Origin: DATCMU01 sp036563245
GTDB lineage: Bacteria; Pseudomonadota; Alphaproteobacteria; Rhizobiales; Devosiaceae
Direction: 5' to 3'
Length of the DNA: 54,369 nucleotides
Assembly (NCBI GenBank): GCA_036563245.1
Contig: DATCMU010000020.1
Span: forward strand, 1-54,369
Positions 16,594 to 24,694 of this stretch are shown here, in pieces (the first letter of the stretch is position 1; every line of letters starts with the position of its first letter). The notes under the pieces were generated by a model. That model saw only the letters and a list, made by a program, of their open reading frames with translations. It searched no databases and was not told the origin of the DNA. Made by a program: the position numbers and the translations under genes.

Positions 16594-17577
16594 TCAGCGC
16601 GCGGAGAGAACCTGATAGCCGACAAGCATCGCCAGAACCAGCAGCAGCCCGGCCGAGATCATCACCGAGAAACGGACCGATTGCCGGACTTTTGCCTGCC
16701 TGTAGCGCGTTCTGGGCTTCACGCCACGGACCAGGAAAACGACCTGCCCCGACAGGTGCATCGCGGCAAGGTTCACCGCCAGCAGCAACAGCGCCTCCCC
16801 GGCCATCACCCATTCCGCCTTGCCCGCAAAAAGCCCGATTGCCACCGCGGGCGGCATCAGCGCAACCGCCACCATGACCCCGACAAGGATCGAGGCCGCA
16901 CCGGCCGTAAGGGACAGGGCCGCCGCAGCGCCAGACGCCAGGGCCAGCGCGATATTCTGGAACCCCACATATCCGCGCGCCGCCAGTTCATGCGTCGTCG
17001 GATCGAAGGGCAGGACGATGCCCAGCACGCCGCCGATGAGGACGGCCAGCGCGATGCCCGCCGTGCTGGCCTTGAGGGCCTGGGCAATCAACCCCTTCTC
17101 GCCAAGCGATATCCCAAGGATCGAGCCAAGCAGCGGGCCAAGCAGCGGTGCGATCACCATGGCCCCGACAACCGCGGCGACGTCGTTGCCGATCATGCCA
17201 AGCGCAGCGACAATCGCGGAAATGGCAACCAGGGTGATGTAGACCGGCGTCAGCGCTGCATTGCGCGATGTCTGTGACAGGAGTTCTTCGCGCGTCTCGG
17301 CGGAATCGGCCTCCCCGTTTTCCTCCTCGCGCGCCTTGGTCACCACCGCATCGACCGGGCTGATGGCGATCTTCCAGTCTGCCGTGTCGTGCAGCGCCTT
17401 CTGCAGGTCGTCGAGCAGGCCCTGTTGGGCGCCGCGCGTGGTGAGGAACGACACTGTCCTGTCCGGGCCCTTGATGGCCGAAATGCCGCCAAGGGTCACG
17501 CCTTCGCGCTCGGCGACGCCGACGATCCTGTCAACGGCCTTCTTGGGGATAACGACATGGACATACTGGTGCGTCAT
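16594..17577 (-). CDS. DUF389 (TIGR00341-type) membrane protein
   Basis: 327 residues from ATG 17577; the frame extends upstream without support. The N-terminal ~75 residues form a soluble domain (YVHVVIPKKAVDRIVGVAE). The rest carries six or more membrane helices with repeated GAMVIAPLLGPLLG and MMPPAVAIG-like small-residue motifs typical of DUF389. Family function is not established. It lies 42 bases upstream of lrgA in the same direction, so a shared transcript is possible. Confidence 0.82.
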   Translation of the reverse strand: MTHQYVHVVIPKKAVDRIVGVAEREGVTLGGISAIKGPDRTVSFLTTRGAQQGLLDDLQKALHDTADWKIAISPVDAVVTKAREEENGEADSAETREELLSQTSRNAALTPVYITLVAISAIVAALGMIGNDVAAVVGAMVIAPLLGPLLGSILGISLGEKGLIAQALKASTAGIALAVLIGGVLGIVLPFDPTTHELAARGYVGFQNIALALASGAAAALSLTAGAASILVGVMVAVALMPPAVAIGLFAGKAEWVMAGEALLLLAVNLAAMHLSGQVVFLVRGVKPRTRYRQAKVRQSVRFSVMISAGLLLVLAMLVGYQVLSAR

Positions 17578-17695
17578 CGCGACTCGCTGCCGTGGCGCCG
17601 GGTGCTTGCGCCAAGCGTATCCCAGCCGCCCATGCGGCGGCAACAAACAGCGCCCTGAACCGGACCAGGACTGGTTGCAGCTCGATGCGCCCGAC

Positions 17696-18100
17696 CTAGA
17701 TCGCCTGGCGGGCCAGCGGCACGATTTCCGCCGGCTTGCCCGCCAGAGCATCCCCCACCTTTTGTTGCAGGTCCGCGAGCGTGAACGGCTTGGAAATCAC
17801 GTCGTAGACCAGCGCATCGAGCCCGTGCGCCCGTTCACGCTGGTCCGCAAAGCCGGTCATGAGCAGGATCGTCACTTCGGGATATTCTGCGCCAACGCTC
17901 AGCGCCAGCGCGATGCCGTCCATCACCGGCATCTTGATGTCGGACAACAGCAGATCGAACCGGCCCTGCTCGGCCAGCATGGTTTCGGCGGCGAGCCCGC
18001 CATCTTCAGCCTCGACCACCTCGTGCCCGCTGATTTCCAGTGCCCGGGCAACGAACCGCCGGACATTGTCGTCGTCTTCCGCGACCAGTATGCGTGCCAA
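17696..18100 (-). CDS. cpdR: Single-domain response regulator, CpdR-like
   Basis: 134 residues: a receiver domain only. The phosphoacceptor is D54 in LLLSDIKMP, with the acidic pocket at D9-D11, the switch Thr near 82 (LLMTGFAD) and K104 in ISKPFTLADL. In Caulobacter, CpdR is the adaptor that localises ClpXP for CtrA degradation. Similarity to CpdR and the position next to a zinc-ribbon protein and ftsEX support that name, but a generic receiver protein is possible. Confidence 0.75.
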   Translation of the reverse strand: MARILVAEDDDNVRRFVARALEISGHEVVEAEDGGLAAETMLAEQGRFDLLLSDIKMPVMDGIALALSVGAEYPEVTILLMTGFADQRERAHGLDALVYDVISKPFTLADLQQKVGDALAGKPAEIVPLARQAI

Positions 18101-18126
18101 TTGGATATCTCCCTGCGTGGGGTGGA

Positions 18127-19008
18127 TCAGTTGCCCACCGCCGTGGCGTCCCTGTTGCTTGTTGATGAGAACGTCAGGCGCGCCCGCGCGACCCCACCGG
18201 ACGGAGCGGTCACCTGCGTTGAAAAGTCAAAGGATTCCCCCGGCCCGACGACATGCTCGCGCGGGACAACGGTCCAGGCATATATGGGCTTGCCGCCCGC
18301 ATCGAACAGATCGACCAGCACCGGCGGCACGAAAACCGCCCGGCCGGCCACATTGACGATACGGGCACTGACCTCGATGACGTCCTTGCCGTCCTTGCGC
18401 GCGCGAAGTGTCCGCACGTCGGTGAAATCCAGGCCAATGACGTTCACGCCCAGGCCGATTGCGGAATAAAGCCCGGCAAGCGATGGCATGACCCGCACCA
18501 GTTCGGTGCGAAGGCTCAGGCCACCGCCGATCAGGATGACGAGAGCGGTGATTGCGACCGTACGGACCGTACGCCGGATACGAGACGATGGCAGCCCGCG
18601 CGCCAGTTCCTTCTGTCGCCGCATCATGGCGTGCCGGCGCTTGCGGATCAGCGCCATGTCCACCTTGGTTGCCGGCGGGATCGAACTCGCGTTGTGGACC
18701 GACCGTTTCTCCTCGGCTTCGAAACCGGCATCGAGGGCCGCCTCGGCGACATCGCTGAACAAGTTGTCGTCCGGGGGCGGCGTCCCCTGGTTCGGGGGGG
18801 CCACCGCCGCATCCTTCGCCCGGCCGGCCGATGGCCGGGCCATCTCGATGGCGACACCCCCGACGACCTTGAGTTCCTCGACGGCCGATTCGGCGGTCGC
18901 GCGCCACGCCTTGCCGCAGCGCGCGCACTGCACCTGGCGCCCGGCAGATCCGAGCGTTTCGGCCGACACGTCATAGCGGGTGTCGCAATGTGGGCAGGCA
19001 ATGATCAT
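18127..19008 (-). CDS. MJ0042-type zinc-ribbon, single-pass membrane protein (DUF3426-like tail)
   Basis: 293 residues. The N-terminus is a zinc ribbon with C5xxC8 and C28xxC31. A variable linker leads to one membrane helix at about 147-168 (TVAITALVILIGGGL). The C-terminal ~100 residues (LRARKDGKDVIEVSARIVN) form a periplasmic FxLYD/DUF3426-like domain. Such proteins sit beside ftsEX in Hyphomicrobiales. No biochemical role is known. Divergent from ftsE, and 26 bases upstream of cpdR in the same direction. Confidence 0.82.
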   Translation of the reverse strand: MIIACPHCDTRYDVSAETLGSAGRQVQCARCGKAWRATAESAVEELKVVGGVAIEMARPSAGRAKDAAVAPPNQGTPPPDDNLFSDVAEAALDAGFEAEEKRSVHNASSIPPATKVDMALIRKRRHAMMRRQKELARGLPSSRIRRTVRTVAITALVILIGGGLSLRTELVRVMPSLAGLYSAIGLGVNVIGLDFTDVRTLRARKDGKDVIEVSARIVNVAGRAVFVPPVLVDLFDAGGKPIYAWTVVPREHVVGPGESFDFSTQVTAPSGGVARARLTFSSTSNRDATAVGN

Positions 19009-19205
19009 CGCTTCTTTGCGACCATGGTTGAACCCGCCCCGAAACTACAGCCGGTGGGGTTAAGTTTGTTCAAACACTCCAGAGGCTTGCCCTGCGCCAG
19101 CGGGCACCGTACCGCTCGCACCACGCGCCATGGCCTGCGGCCTCACGCTTGCCATTCCCGGTGGGCTATGGTTTTCCTGCAAGCCTGATTCGGGAGAGCG
19201 GCGAA

Positions 19206-19865
19206 GTGATCGAGTTCGAAAATGTCGCGCTGCGATACGGCGAAGGCCCTGAAATACTGAAGGATCTGAGCTTTCGCATCGAGCCGGGCTCGTTCCATTT
19301 CCTGACCGGCCCCTCTGGGGCCGGCAAGACATCGCTGCTGCGTCTGCTGCTGCTGTCGCTCAAGCCGACCCGGGGCCGCATCACCATGTTCGGCCAGGAT
19401 GTCACGCGTCTCGACCAGGACCGGTTGCTCGAACTCAGACGTCATATCGGCATCGTATTCCAGGAATTCCGGCTACTCGACCATCTCACCACTTTCGAGA
19501 ACGTGGCCCTGCCCTTGAGGGTCCTTGGCCAGCCCGAGAGCGCCTACCGCGCCAATGTGGAAGAACTGCTCACCTGGGTCGGGTTGGGCACACGCATGGA
19601 TGCCCACCCGCTGGTCCTGTCGGGCGGCGAGAAACAGCGCGCCGCCATCGCGCGCGCCGTGATCTCGCGCCCCGATATCCTTCTGGCCGACGAACCGACG
19701 GGCAATGTCGACCCGGCGCTATCCGAGCGTTTGCTGCATCTTTTTGCCGAACTCAACCGCATGGGCACCACAATCATCATCGCAACACACGAACTGCACC
19801 TGCTCCAGAAATTCCGCTTCCCGCGCATGTCGCTCGAACACGGCGAGCTCAAGATCGATGACTGA
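19206..19865 (+). CDS. ftsE: Cell-division ATP-binding protein FtsE
   Basis: 219 residues from GTG 19206 (GGGAGAG upstream), the usual FtsE length; the longer open frame starts without homology. Walker A is GPSGAGKT at 35-42, the ABC signature is LSGGEKQR and Walker B is ILLADEP. FtsE energises FtsX to activate periplasmic cell-wall hydrolases during division. Its end overlaps ftsX by 8 bases. Confidence 0.93.
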   Translation: MIEFENVALRYGEGPEILKDLSFRIEPGSFHFLTGPSGAGKTSLLRLLLLSLKPTRGRITMFGQDVTRLDQDRLLELRRHIGIVFQEFRLLDHLTTFENVALPLRVLGQPESAYRANVEELLTWVGLGTRMDAHPLVLSGGEKQRAAIARAVISRPDILLADEPTGNVDPALSERLLHLFAELNRMGTTIIIATHELHLLQKFRFPRMSLEHGELKIDD

Positions 19866-20781
19866 CCTGCATTTCGGCCGCCGGAACCGCCCCGCCCCGA
19901 TCGTGCCGCAGCGTTCGGTATCGGGACGCACCCTGATGTTGCTGGTCGCCATCATGACATTTCTGTCCTGCGTCACCCTTGGGTCGGTGGTGCTGGTGCA
20001 AAAATCCGCCATTGCCTGGTCGGCCGATGTGGGGCGCCAACTCACCATCCAGATCCGCCCCGTCGAGGGCGAAGTGATGGACAGCAACCTGCGCACCGCC
20101 GTCTCTCTGGCCGAGGCGACCCCCGGGGTGGCGAGCGCGCGCGCCCTTACCCTCGAGCAATCCCAGGCCCTGATCGAACCCTGGCTCGGCAAGGGGCTCG
20201 ACCTGTCCGACCTGCAGATCCCGCGGCTGGTGGTAGTGGAGTTGTCGGATCCCGCCCATGCCGATATCGAGGGGCTCAGACGTGACTTGCAGTCGATCAG
20301 GGGAGCGAGCCTTGAAACCCACGCCGCCTGGCGTCAGCAGCTCAACGCAATGGCGGGGACGGTGGTGATTTCCGGGCTGCTGGTTCTGGCGCTGATCGGA
20401 GTGGCGACGGTATTGGCGATCGTTTTCGCCACGCGCGGCACCATGGCCTCCAATCGGGAAATTGTCGACGTGCTGCACTTCATCGGTGCGTCCAATCGCT
20501 TCATCGCCGGCGAGTTCCAGGGCCGTTTCCTCCTTATCGGTTTCCGTGGCGGGCTTCTGGGCGGCGTCGCCGCAATCGTGTTCTTCATCCTCGCGGGCAT
20601 GGCGAGCCACAGCGTGTCGGATGCCGCCTCCGGTGCGCAGATCAACGTGCTGTTCGGTCAATTCGCCCTCGGTTTCGACGGCGTGCTGGGCATCGCCGCC
20701 GTCATTCCCGTTATTGCGGCGCTCACGGCCATTACCTCGCGGCTGACCGTGCGCCGCTTTCTCAACCAGATCGCCTCATGA
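19858..20781 (+). CDS. ftsX: Cell-division permease FtsX
   Basis: 307 residues from ATG 19858 inside the ftsE end. One N-terminal membrane helix (~28-50) is followed by a periplasmic domain of about 120 residues and then three C-terminal helices, the FtsX topology. The conserved REIVDVLHFIGASNRFI segment couples to FtsE. It overlaps plsC by four bases, so ftsE-ftsX-plsC is one operon. Confidence 0.92.
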   Translation: MTDLHFGRRNRPAPIVPQRSVSGRTLMLLVAIMTFLSCVTLGSVVLVQKSAIAWSADVGRQLTIQIRPVEGEVMDSNLRTAVSLAEATPGVASARALTLEQSQALIEPWLGKGLDLSDLQIPRLVVVELSDPAHADIEGLRRDLQSIRGASLETHAAWRQQLNAMAGTVVISGLLVLALIGVATVLAIVFATRGTMASNREIVDVLHFIGASNRFIAGEFQGRFLLIGFRGGLLGGVAAIVFFILAGMASHSVSDAASGAQINVLFGQFALGFDGVLGIAAVIPVIAALTAITSRLTVRRFLNQIAS

Positions 20782-21596
20782 TCGCGCAAACCCTCCGCTC
20801 ACTCCTGTTCTACGTGCTGTTCATCGGCTTCACGATCCTGCTCGCCATTCCGCTGGGCATCGTGGCTGCGCTGAAGAAGGGATTCTTTCCCTTCGGTCTC
20901 AAGGTCGGTTTCTTCTGGGCGCGCGCCAACCTTTTCCTGTTGCGCTGGCTGGTGGGCATCAGGACCGAGGTGACCGGTTTCCAGAATATCCCCGAGGGGG
21001 GATGCATCATTGCGGCCAAGCATCAGTCGGACTGGGATATCTTTGCCATCCTGCCCCATACGGTTCGCCCCGCGTTCATCGCCAAGCGCGAATTGCTCGA
21101 CATTCCATTCTTCGGCTGGGCTGCCAAGGCCCTGGGCACCATATCGGTGGATCGGGCCAAGGGCGCCGAGGCTATTCCCGCCATGCTCGAAGATGCCGCC
21201 AGGGCGATCGACGAGGGCGCCCGCATCGTCATTTTTCCCGAGGGCACCCGCCGTGCCCCGCTGGCGCCACCCCAATACCGTATCGGCACCGCCCGGCTCT
21301 ATGAGGCGCTGAACGTTCCCGTCGTTCCCGTTGCCCTCAATTCCGGCCTGTTCTGGGGGCGCAACAGCCCCGTGCTCTGGCCCGGCAAGGCGAAGGCGCG
21401 TTTTCTCGAACCCATACCGCCCGGTCTTCCGGCCGACGAATTCCGGGCGGTCCTCGAAAGCCGGATCGAAGCGGCAACGAACGAGCTGATACTCGATGCG
21501 GTCCGCGCAGGGCTTGCGCGCCCAATCCCGCCTGCGCTCCGCCGCCAGATCGATGCGCTGGAAAAGACGGCAGCATCGGCGCAAGGAACAGGCTGA
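20778..21596 (+). CDS. plsC: 1-acyl-sn-glycerol-3-phosphate acyltransferase
   Basis: 272 residues with one or two N-terminal membrane segments. The catalytic HX4D motif is HQSDWD (H82, D87) and the glycerol-phosphate motif is FPEGTR at about 153-158. It acylates lysophosphatidate to phosphatidate at the inner membrane. It is translationally coupled to ftsX, linking phospholipid synthesis to a division operon, an arrangement common in Hyphomicrobiales. Confidence 0.92.
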   Translation: MIAQTLRSLLFYVLFIGFTILLAIPLGIVAALKKGFFPFGLKVGFFWARANLFLLRWLVGIRTEVTGFQNIPEGGCIIAAKHQSDWDIFAILPHTVRPAFIAKRELLDIPFFGWAAKALGTISVDRAKGAEAIPAMLEDAARAIDEGARIVIFPEGTRRAPLAPPQYRIGTARLYEALNVPVVPVALNSGLFWGRNSPVLWPGKAKARFLEPIPPGLPADEFRAVLESRIEAATNELILDAVRAGLARPIPPALRRQIDALEKTAASAQGTG

Positions 21597-21760
21597 TCCC
21601 AGCGGGCCGAGCGTTCTCAATCAGCGCGCAGGCCTGGGCATGCGGCAATCCGGCAACACGTGATCCGCCACCTTTGGTGGGACGCACCGCCCCCGCACAC
21701 TACATGTTGACACGAACCGACGCCACAACCATATATGTTGGCCAGCGGTTTGGGGGCTGC

Positions 21761-21794
21761 TTGACGTTCAGTTGCATTTGTTCTAGTTTTGTTC
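21761..21794 (+). promoter_or_regulatory. Putative promoter with a LexA-type (SOS) box
   Basis: TTGACG (21761-21766), a 17-base spacer and TAGTTT (21784-21789) form a good sigma70 match. GTTC-N7-GTTC, the operator known for alphaproteobacterial LexA, occupies 21780-21794 and covers the -10 element, where a repressor would block transcription. The start codon follows at 21819. One such 8-base match is expected by chance in ~65 kb per strand, so the position, not the motif alone, is the argument. Confidence 0.6.
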
Positions 21795-21818
21795 TCTAAC
21801 GCATGCAGCGAGGCGACC

Positions 21819-22163
21819 ATGACTGCAAGCCACGAAGCAACCTGCGACTTCGAAGAGTCGACGCACCCGGCGACCTGGGTCGGGCGCTCGGGTCGCCGCT
21901 ACCATTTCACGCGTGAAAGCAGTGAAGGCTTCGTGCTCATCGAAGGCGATCTGTACCTGCTTGCCGAGGGGCAGGCAGTGCGCTGGGTCGGCTCGGCACG
22001 CGATCTGATCGAGGAGCAGGGGTCCCGTGCGCGTTTCCGCGACGCGGTCGCACGCGGGGCTGCCGTTTACCGCATGCCCGCGCCGCAGGACGACCTTGCC
22101 CGGTTGACCGCTGTGTGGGATCTCGAATGCGGCGAACCCGGGAACGGTCGCCACGCAGCCTGA
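21819..22163 (+). CDS. Conserved-looking hypothetical protein behind a LexA-type box
   Basis: 114 residues from ATG 21819, with GAGG five bases upstream. It is soluble, without signal or membrane segment, and mildly acidic. A core of about 80 residues (ATWVGRSGRRYHFTRESS to LARLTAVWDLEC) looks like a compact alpha/beta domain. No known motif is recognised. It sits alone between plsC and a convergent ChaC gene. The SOS-type promoter suggests DNA-damage induction, but that is inference; the protein is not one of the usual SOS genes. Confidence 0.7.
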   Translation: MTASHEATCDFEESTHPATWVGRSGRRYHFTRESSEGFVLIEGDLYLLAEGQAVRWVGSARDLIEEQGSRARFRDAVARGAAVYRMPAPQDDLARLTAVWDLECGEPGNGRHAA

Positions 22164-22172
22164 TACCTGACG

Positions 22173-22709
22173 TCAGGGTCCGGGCTTGAGGCGGTGAACG
22201 AGCTCAAAAAGCTGGCGATCCCGGACGCCAAGTTCGGCAAGGTGGCGCGCGGTATTCAGCACATATTCGATATTCGCGCCGGATGCGCCGCGTGCTTCGC
22301 GGACCAGGGCAATCTGGGATTCGATATCCAGCCGACCCGCATATTGCTCATGTTTTTCGTCCACCAGGAACGCCAGGGCCGCGACCTGTCGCCGATCACC
22401 GAGCACGATCCTGCGATGGGCCTCGCGATAGACGCCGGTCACCTGCTCGCGCTCGCGCAGATACTCGCGCACCTCGCTCCAGCGCTCTGGCTCCACCCGA
22501 AAAGCCATGCCCTGGCAAGACCCGCCGCGGAGCAGTCCGAACACCAGCCCGGGCTGTTCCGGCGTTCCCCTGTGCCGGTGAGAATAGATGCAAAGGCAGC
22601 GATGCGCACCACGCAGAAGCGCGGGCGACGCCTCGGCATACGCGAAGCCGGGACGCCAGATAAGCGAACCGTAGCCGAACACCCAGGTCGAGTCGCTGCT
22701 ATTGTTCAT
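22173..22709 (-). CDS. Gamma-glutamylcyclotransferase, ChaC type (short form)
   Basis: 178 residues from ATG 22709. FGYGSLIW lies at 11-18, and the catalytic Glu is probably E88 in LREREQVTGVY. It is the standard bacterial ChaC size and is predicted to degrade glutathione to 5-oxoproline and Cys-Gly in the cytoplasm. It differs from the longer paralogue at 13484-14197 by lacking the N-terminal extension. It is convergent with the SOS-box gene (9-base gap) and divergent from the DUF2125 gene. Confidence 0.9.
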   Translation of the reverse strand: MNNSSDSTWVFGYGSLIWRPGFAYAEASPALLRGAHRCLCIYSHRHRGTPEQPGLVFGLLRGGSCQGMAFRVEPERWSEVREYLREREQVTGVYREAHRRIVLGDRRQVAALAFLVDEKHEQYAGRLDIESQIALVREARGASGANIEYVLNTARHLAELGVRDRQLFELVHRLKPGP

Positions 22710-22804
22710 GTGATCCCGATTGCGTTCCTCGCGATTGTTACCTGCGCCGCCATGAGGCCGCAACAGCCGGTGACGCCATCATCGTGGCGCGATACAACTG
22801 CAGC

Positions 22805-23773
22805 ATGAAGCGAATCATTGCTCTTTTGGTCATCGTCGTGCTCGTGGTCGCCGGCTGGTCCGGCGCATGGATCTTTGCCGCAGGCTACATCAAGGGCCAG
22901 GTCCGTGCCCTTGCCGAGGCGGATGGCATAAACAGCCCCAAGGTGATCTGCGGCGGGCTTGCCGTCGAAGGCTTTCCGTTCCGCTTCGATCTGGAATGCA
23001 CCGACGCTACGATCTCCCAGGGCGACCAGAGCCTGAATGTCGCCGAGGTCGCGGCGACTGTCCTTGTCTATCGTCCGACACATCTTCTGGTGTTTCTCAA
23101 GAGCCCGGCGCATTTCGAGGACGCCTTCACAGGCACCCAGCGCGACCTCGGCTGGTCGCTGTTCGAGGCAAGTGTCAGGCTGTCCGGGTGGAGCCTTGCC
23201 CGCGCCTCCCTGCATGTAGAGAACCCCAGGCTCAGCGACACACTGGTTGGCGACGTGACGCTCGCGACCGCCAGCCTTTTCGAGGCGCATCTGGTCGATG
23301 ATCCCGAAAAGCGCGACAGCGCCAAACACGTTCAGGCACTTGCCGCTTACGAGCGCCTCGACGCACTCGAAATTCCCGGAATGAGCGTGACAGGGGGAGC
23401 GATGAGCCTGACCGGCGGCATCACCGGCATGCCGGACGACGTCCGGCGGTGGGGCGACCCTGGCCTTGCACGGACCATCCAGCAGGCGGGTGGCAAACTC
23501 ACGATCTCGTCGCTCGCCTACAAGGACGCCCGGGCCTCGCTGGACGCCAGCGGTCAGGCGGAAATTGACGCCAATGGGCGCGCCAATGGCCGCGCCACCA
23601 TTGCGTCGAGGGGACTGGTCGACCGGTTCGGCACATTTGTCGAGGAACCGGTGCGCACCGCGATCTTCGGCACGCCCGGGGCCGACGGCGCCTATACCCA
23701 GACACTCGATATCCGCGCGGGCGTGGTCTTCGCCGGCCTTGTACCGGTCGCGGTCATTCCACCGCTATTCTGA
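22805..23773 (+). CDS. DUF2125-family envelope protein
   Basis: 322 residues from ATG 22805. An N-terminal hydrophobic helix (MKRIIALLVIVVLVVAGW) acts as an uncleaved or cleaved signal. The rest is a beta-rich periplasmic region with AsmA-like repeated strands (FPFRFDLECTDATI). DUF2125 proteins are found only in alphaproteobacteria and are usually next to tyrC, as here. The function is unknown. Its last 9 bases overlap the convergent tyrC gene. Confidence 0.85.
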   Translation: MKRIIALLVIVVLVVAGWSGAWIFAAGYIKGQVRALAEADGINSPKVICGGLAVEGFPFRFDLECTDATISQGDQSLNVAEVAATVLVYRPTHLLVFLKSPAHFEDAFTGTQRDLGWSLFEASVRLSGWSLARASLHVENPRLSDTLVGDVTLATASLFEAHLVDDPEKRDSAKHVQALAAYERLDALEIPGMSVTGGAMSLTGGITGMPDDVRRWGDPGLARTIQQAGGKLTISSLAYKDARASLDASGQAEIDANGRANGRATIASRGLVDRFGTFVEEPVRTAIFGTPGADGAYTQTLDIRAGVVFAGLVPVAVIPPLF

Positions 23774-24694
23774 GCCCTTGTTGTCGCCCGAACCATGCGG
23801 CCGCCCGAAATCGGGCGCCGCGGTTTCCTGTCCCGCATCGATGATCGACCGGCGGATCGCGCGGGTTCGGGTGAACAGCGCCTCCAGCGCTGCGCCGTCG
23901 CCCACCCGCACATAGCGCTGCAATACGCTCAGGTCTTCCATGAAGCGCCCCAGCATTTCGAGCACGGCGTCGCGGTTGGTCAGGAAGACGTCGCGCCACA
24001 TCACCGGATCGGACGCCGCTATGCGGGTGAAATCGCGGAAGCCCGAAGCGGAGAACTTGATCACCTCGGACTTGGTGTCAGTCTCCAGATCGTCGACCGT
24101 TCCAACGATATTGTAGGCGATCAGGTGCGGCACGTGACTGGTGATCGCCAGCACGAGATCGTGGTGCGCTGCGTCCATGATCTCGACATTCGACCCCAGC
24201 GCGCGCCAGAATGCCTGTGTCTTTGCCACAGCTTCGGGCCGGACGCCCCTGTCCGGGGTCAGGATGCACCAGCGATTGACGAAGAGTTCGGAAAACCCCG
24301 ATGCCGGACCCGAATGCTCGGTGCCCGCAATCGGATGACCTGGCACGAAATCGACCCCTGCCGGCAGGAGCGGCGCAATCGCCTTGAGGACGTGCTGCTT
24401 CACCGAACCGACATCGCTGAGGATGGTGCCGGGCTGCAACGAACCGGCGATCCGCCGCATCACGGCGTCATAGGCCCCGATCGGGGTGCAAAGGATCACC
24501 AGGTCCGCCCCCGCCACCGCCTCCGCGGCATCGAGGCAGTAGACGTCGCCCAGCCCCAGTTCCCTTGCCTCGTCCAGCGTTTCGGGACGGCGGGTCGATA
24601 TTGCGATTTCCCCGGCAAGTCCCTTTTCGCGCACGGCACGAGCAATCGACGACCCGATCAGCCCGATTCCGATCAGGGCGATACGACTGAACAT
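23765..24694 (-). CDS. tyrC: Prephenate/arogenate dehydrogenase
   Basis: 309 residues. The N-terminus is an NAD(P)-binding GIGLIGSSIARAV fold. The active-site region GHPIAGTEHSGP is conserved, and the C-terminal helical domain follows. It oxidises cyclohexadienyl substrates (prephenate or arogenate) toward tyrosine; which substrate is used cannot be told. Its ATG overlaps the hisC TGA by one base (TGATG), with GGAGGC upstream, so it forms a hisC-tyrC operon. Confidence 0.9.
   Translation of the reverse strand: MFSRIALIGIGLIGSSIARAVREKGLAGEIAISTRRPETLDEARELGLGDVYCLDAAEAVAGADLVILCTPIGAYDAVMRRIAGSLQPGTILSDVGSVKQHVLKAIAPLLPAGVDFVPGHPIAGTEHSGPASGFSELFVNRWCILTPDRGVRPEAVAKTQAFWRALGSNVEIMDAAHHDLVLAITSHVPHLIAYNIVGTVDDLETDTKSEVIKFSASGFRDFTRIAASDPVMWRDVFLTNRDAVLEMLGRFMEDLSVLQRYVRVGDGAALEALFTRTRAIRRSIIDAGQETAAPDFGRPHGSGDNKGSE

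Noticed and set aside
16117..17277. A 386-residue plus-strand open frame opposite lrgAB and the DUF389 gene
   Set aside because: Composition is strongly polar and repetitive, as expected for the antisense of membrane-protein codons; no domain.
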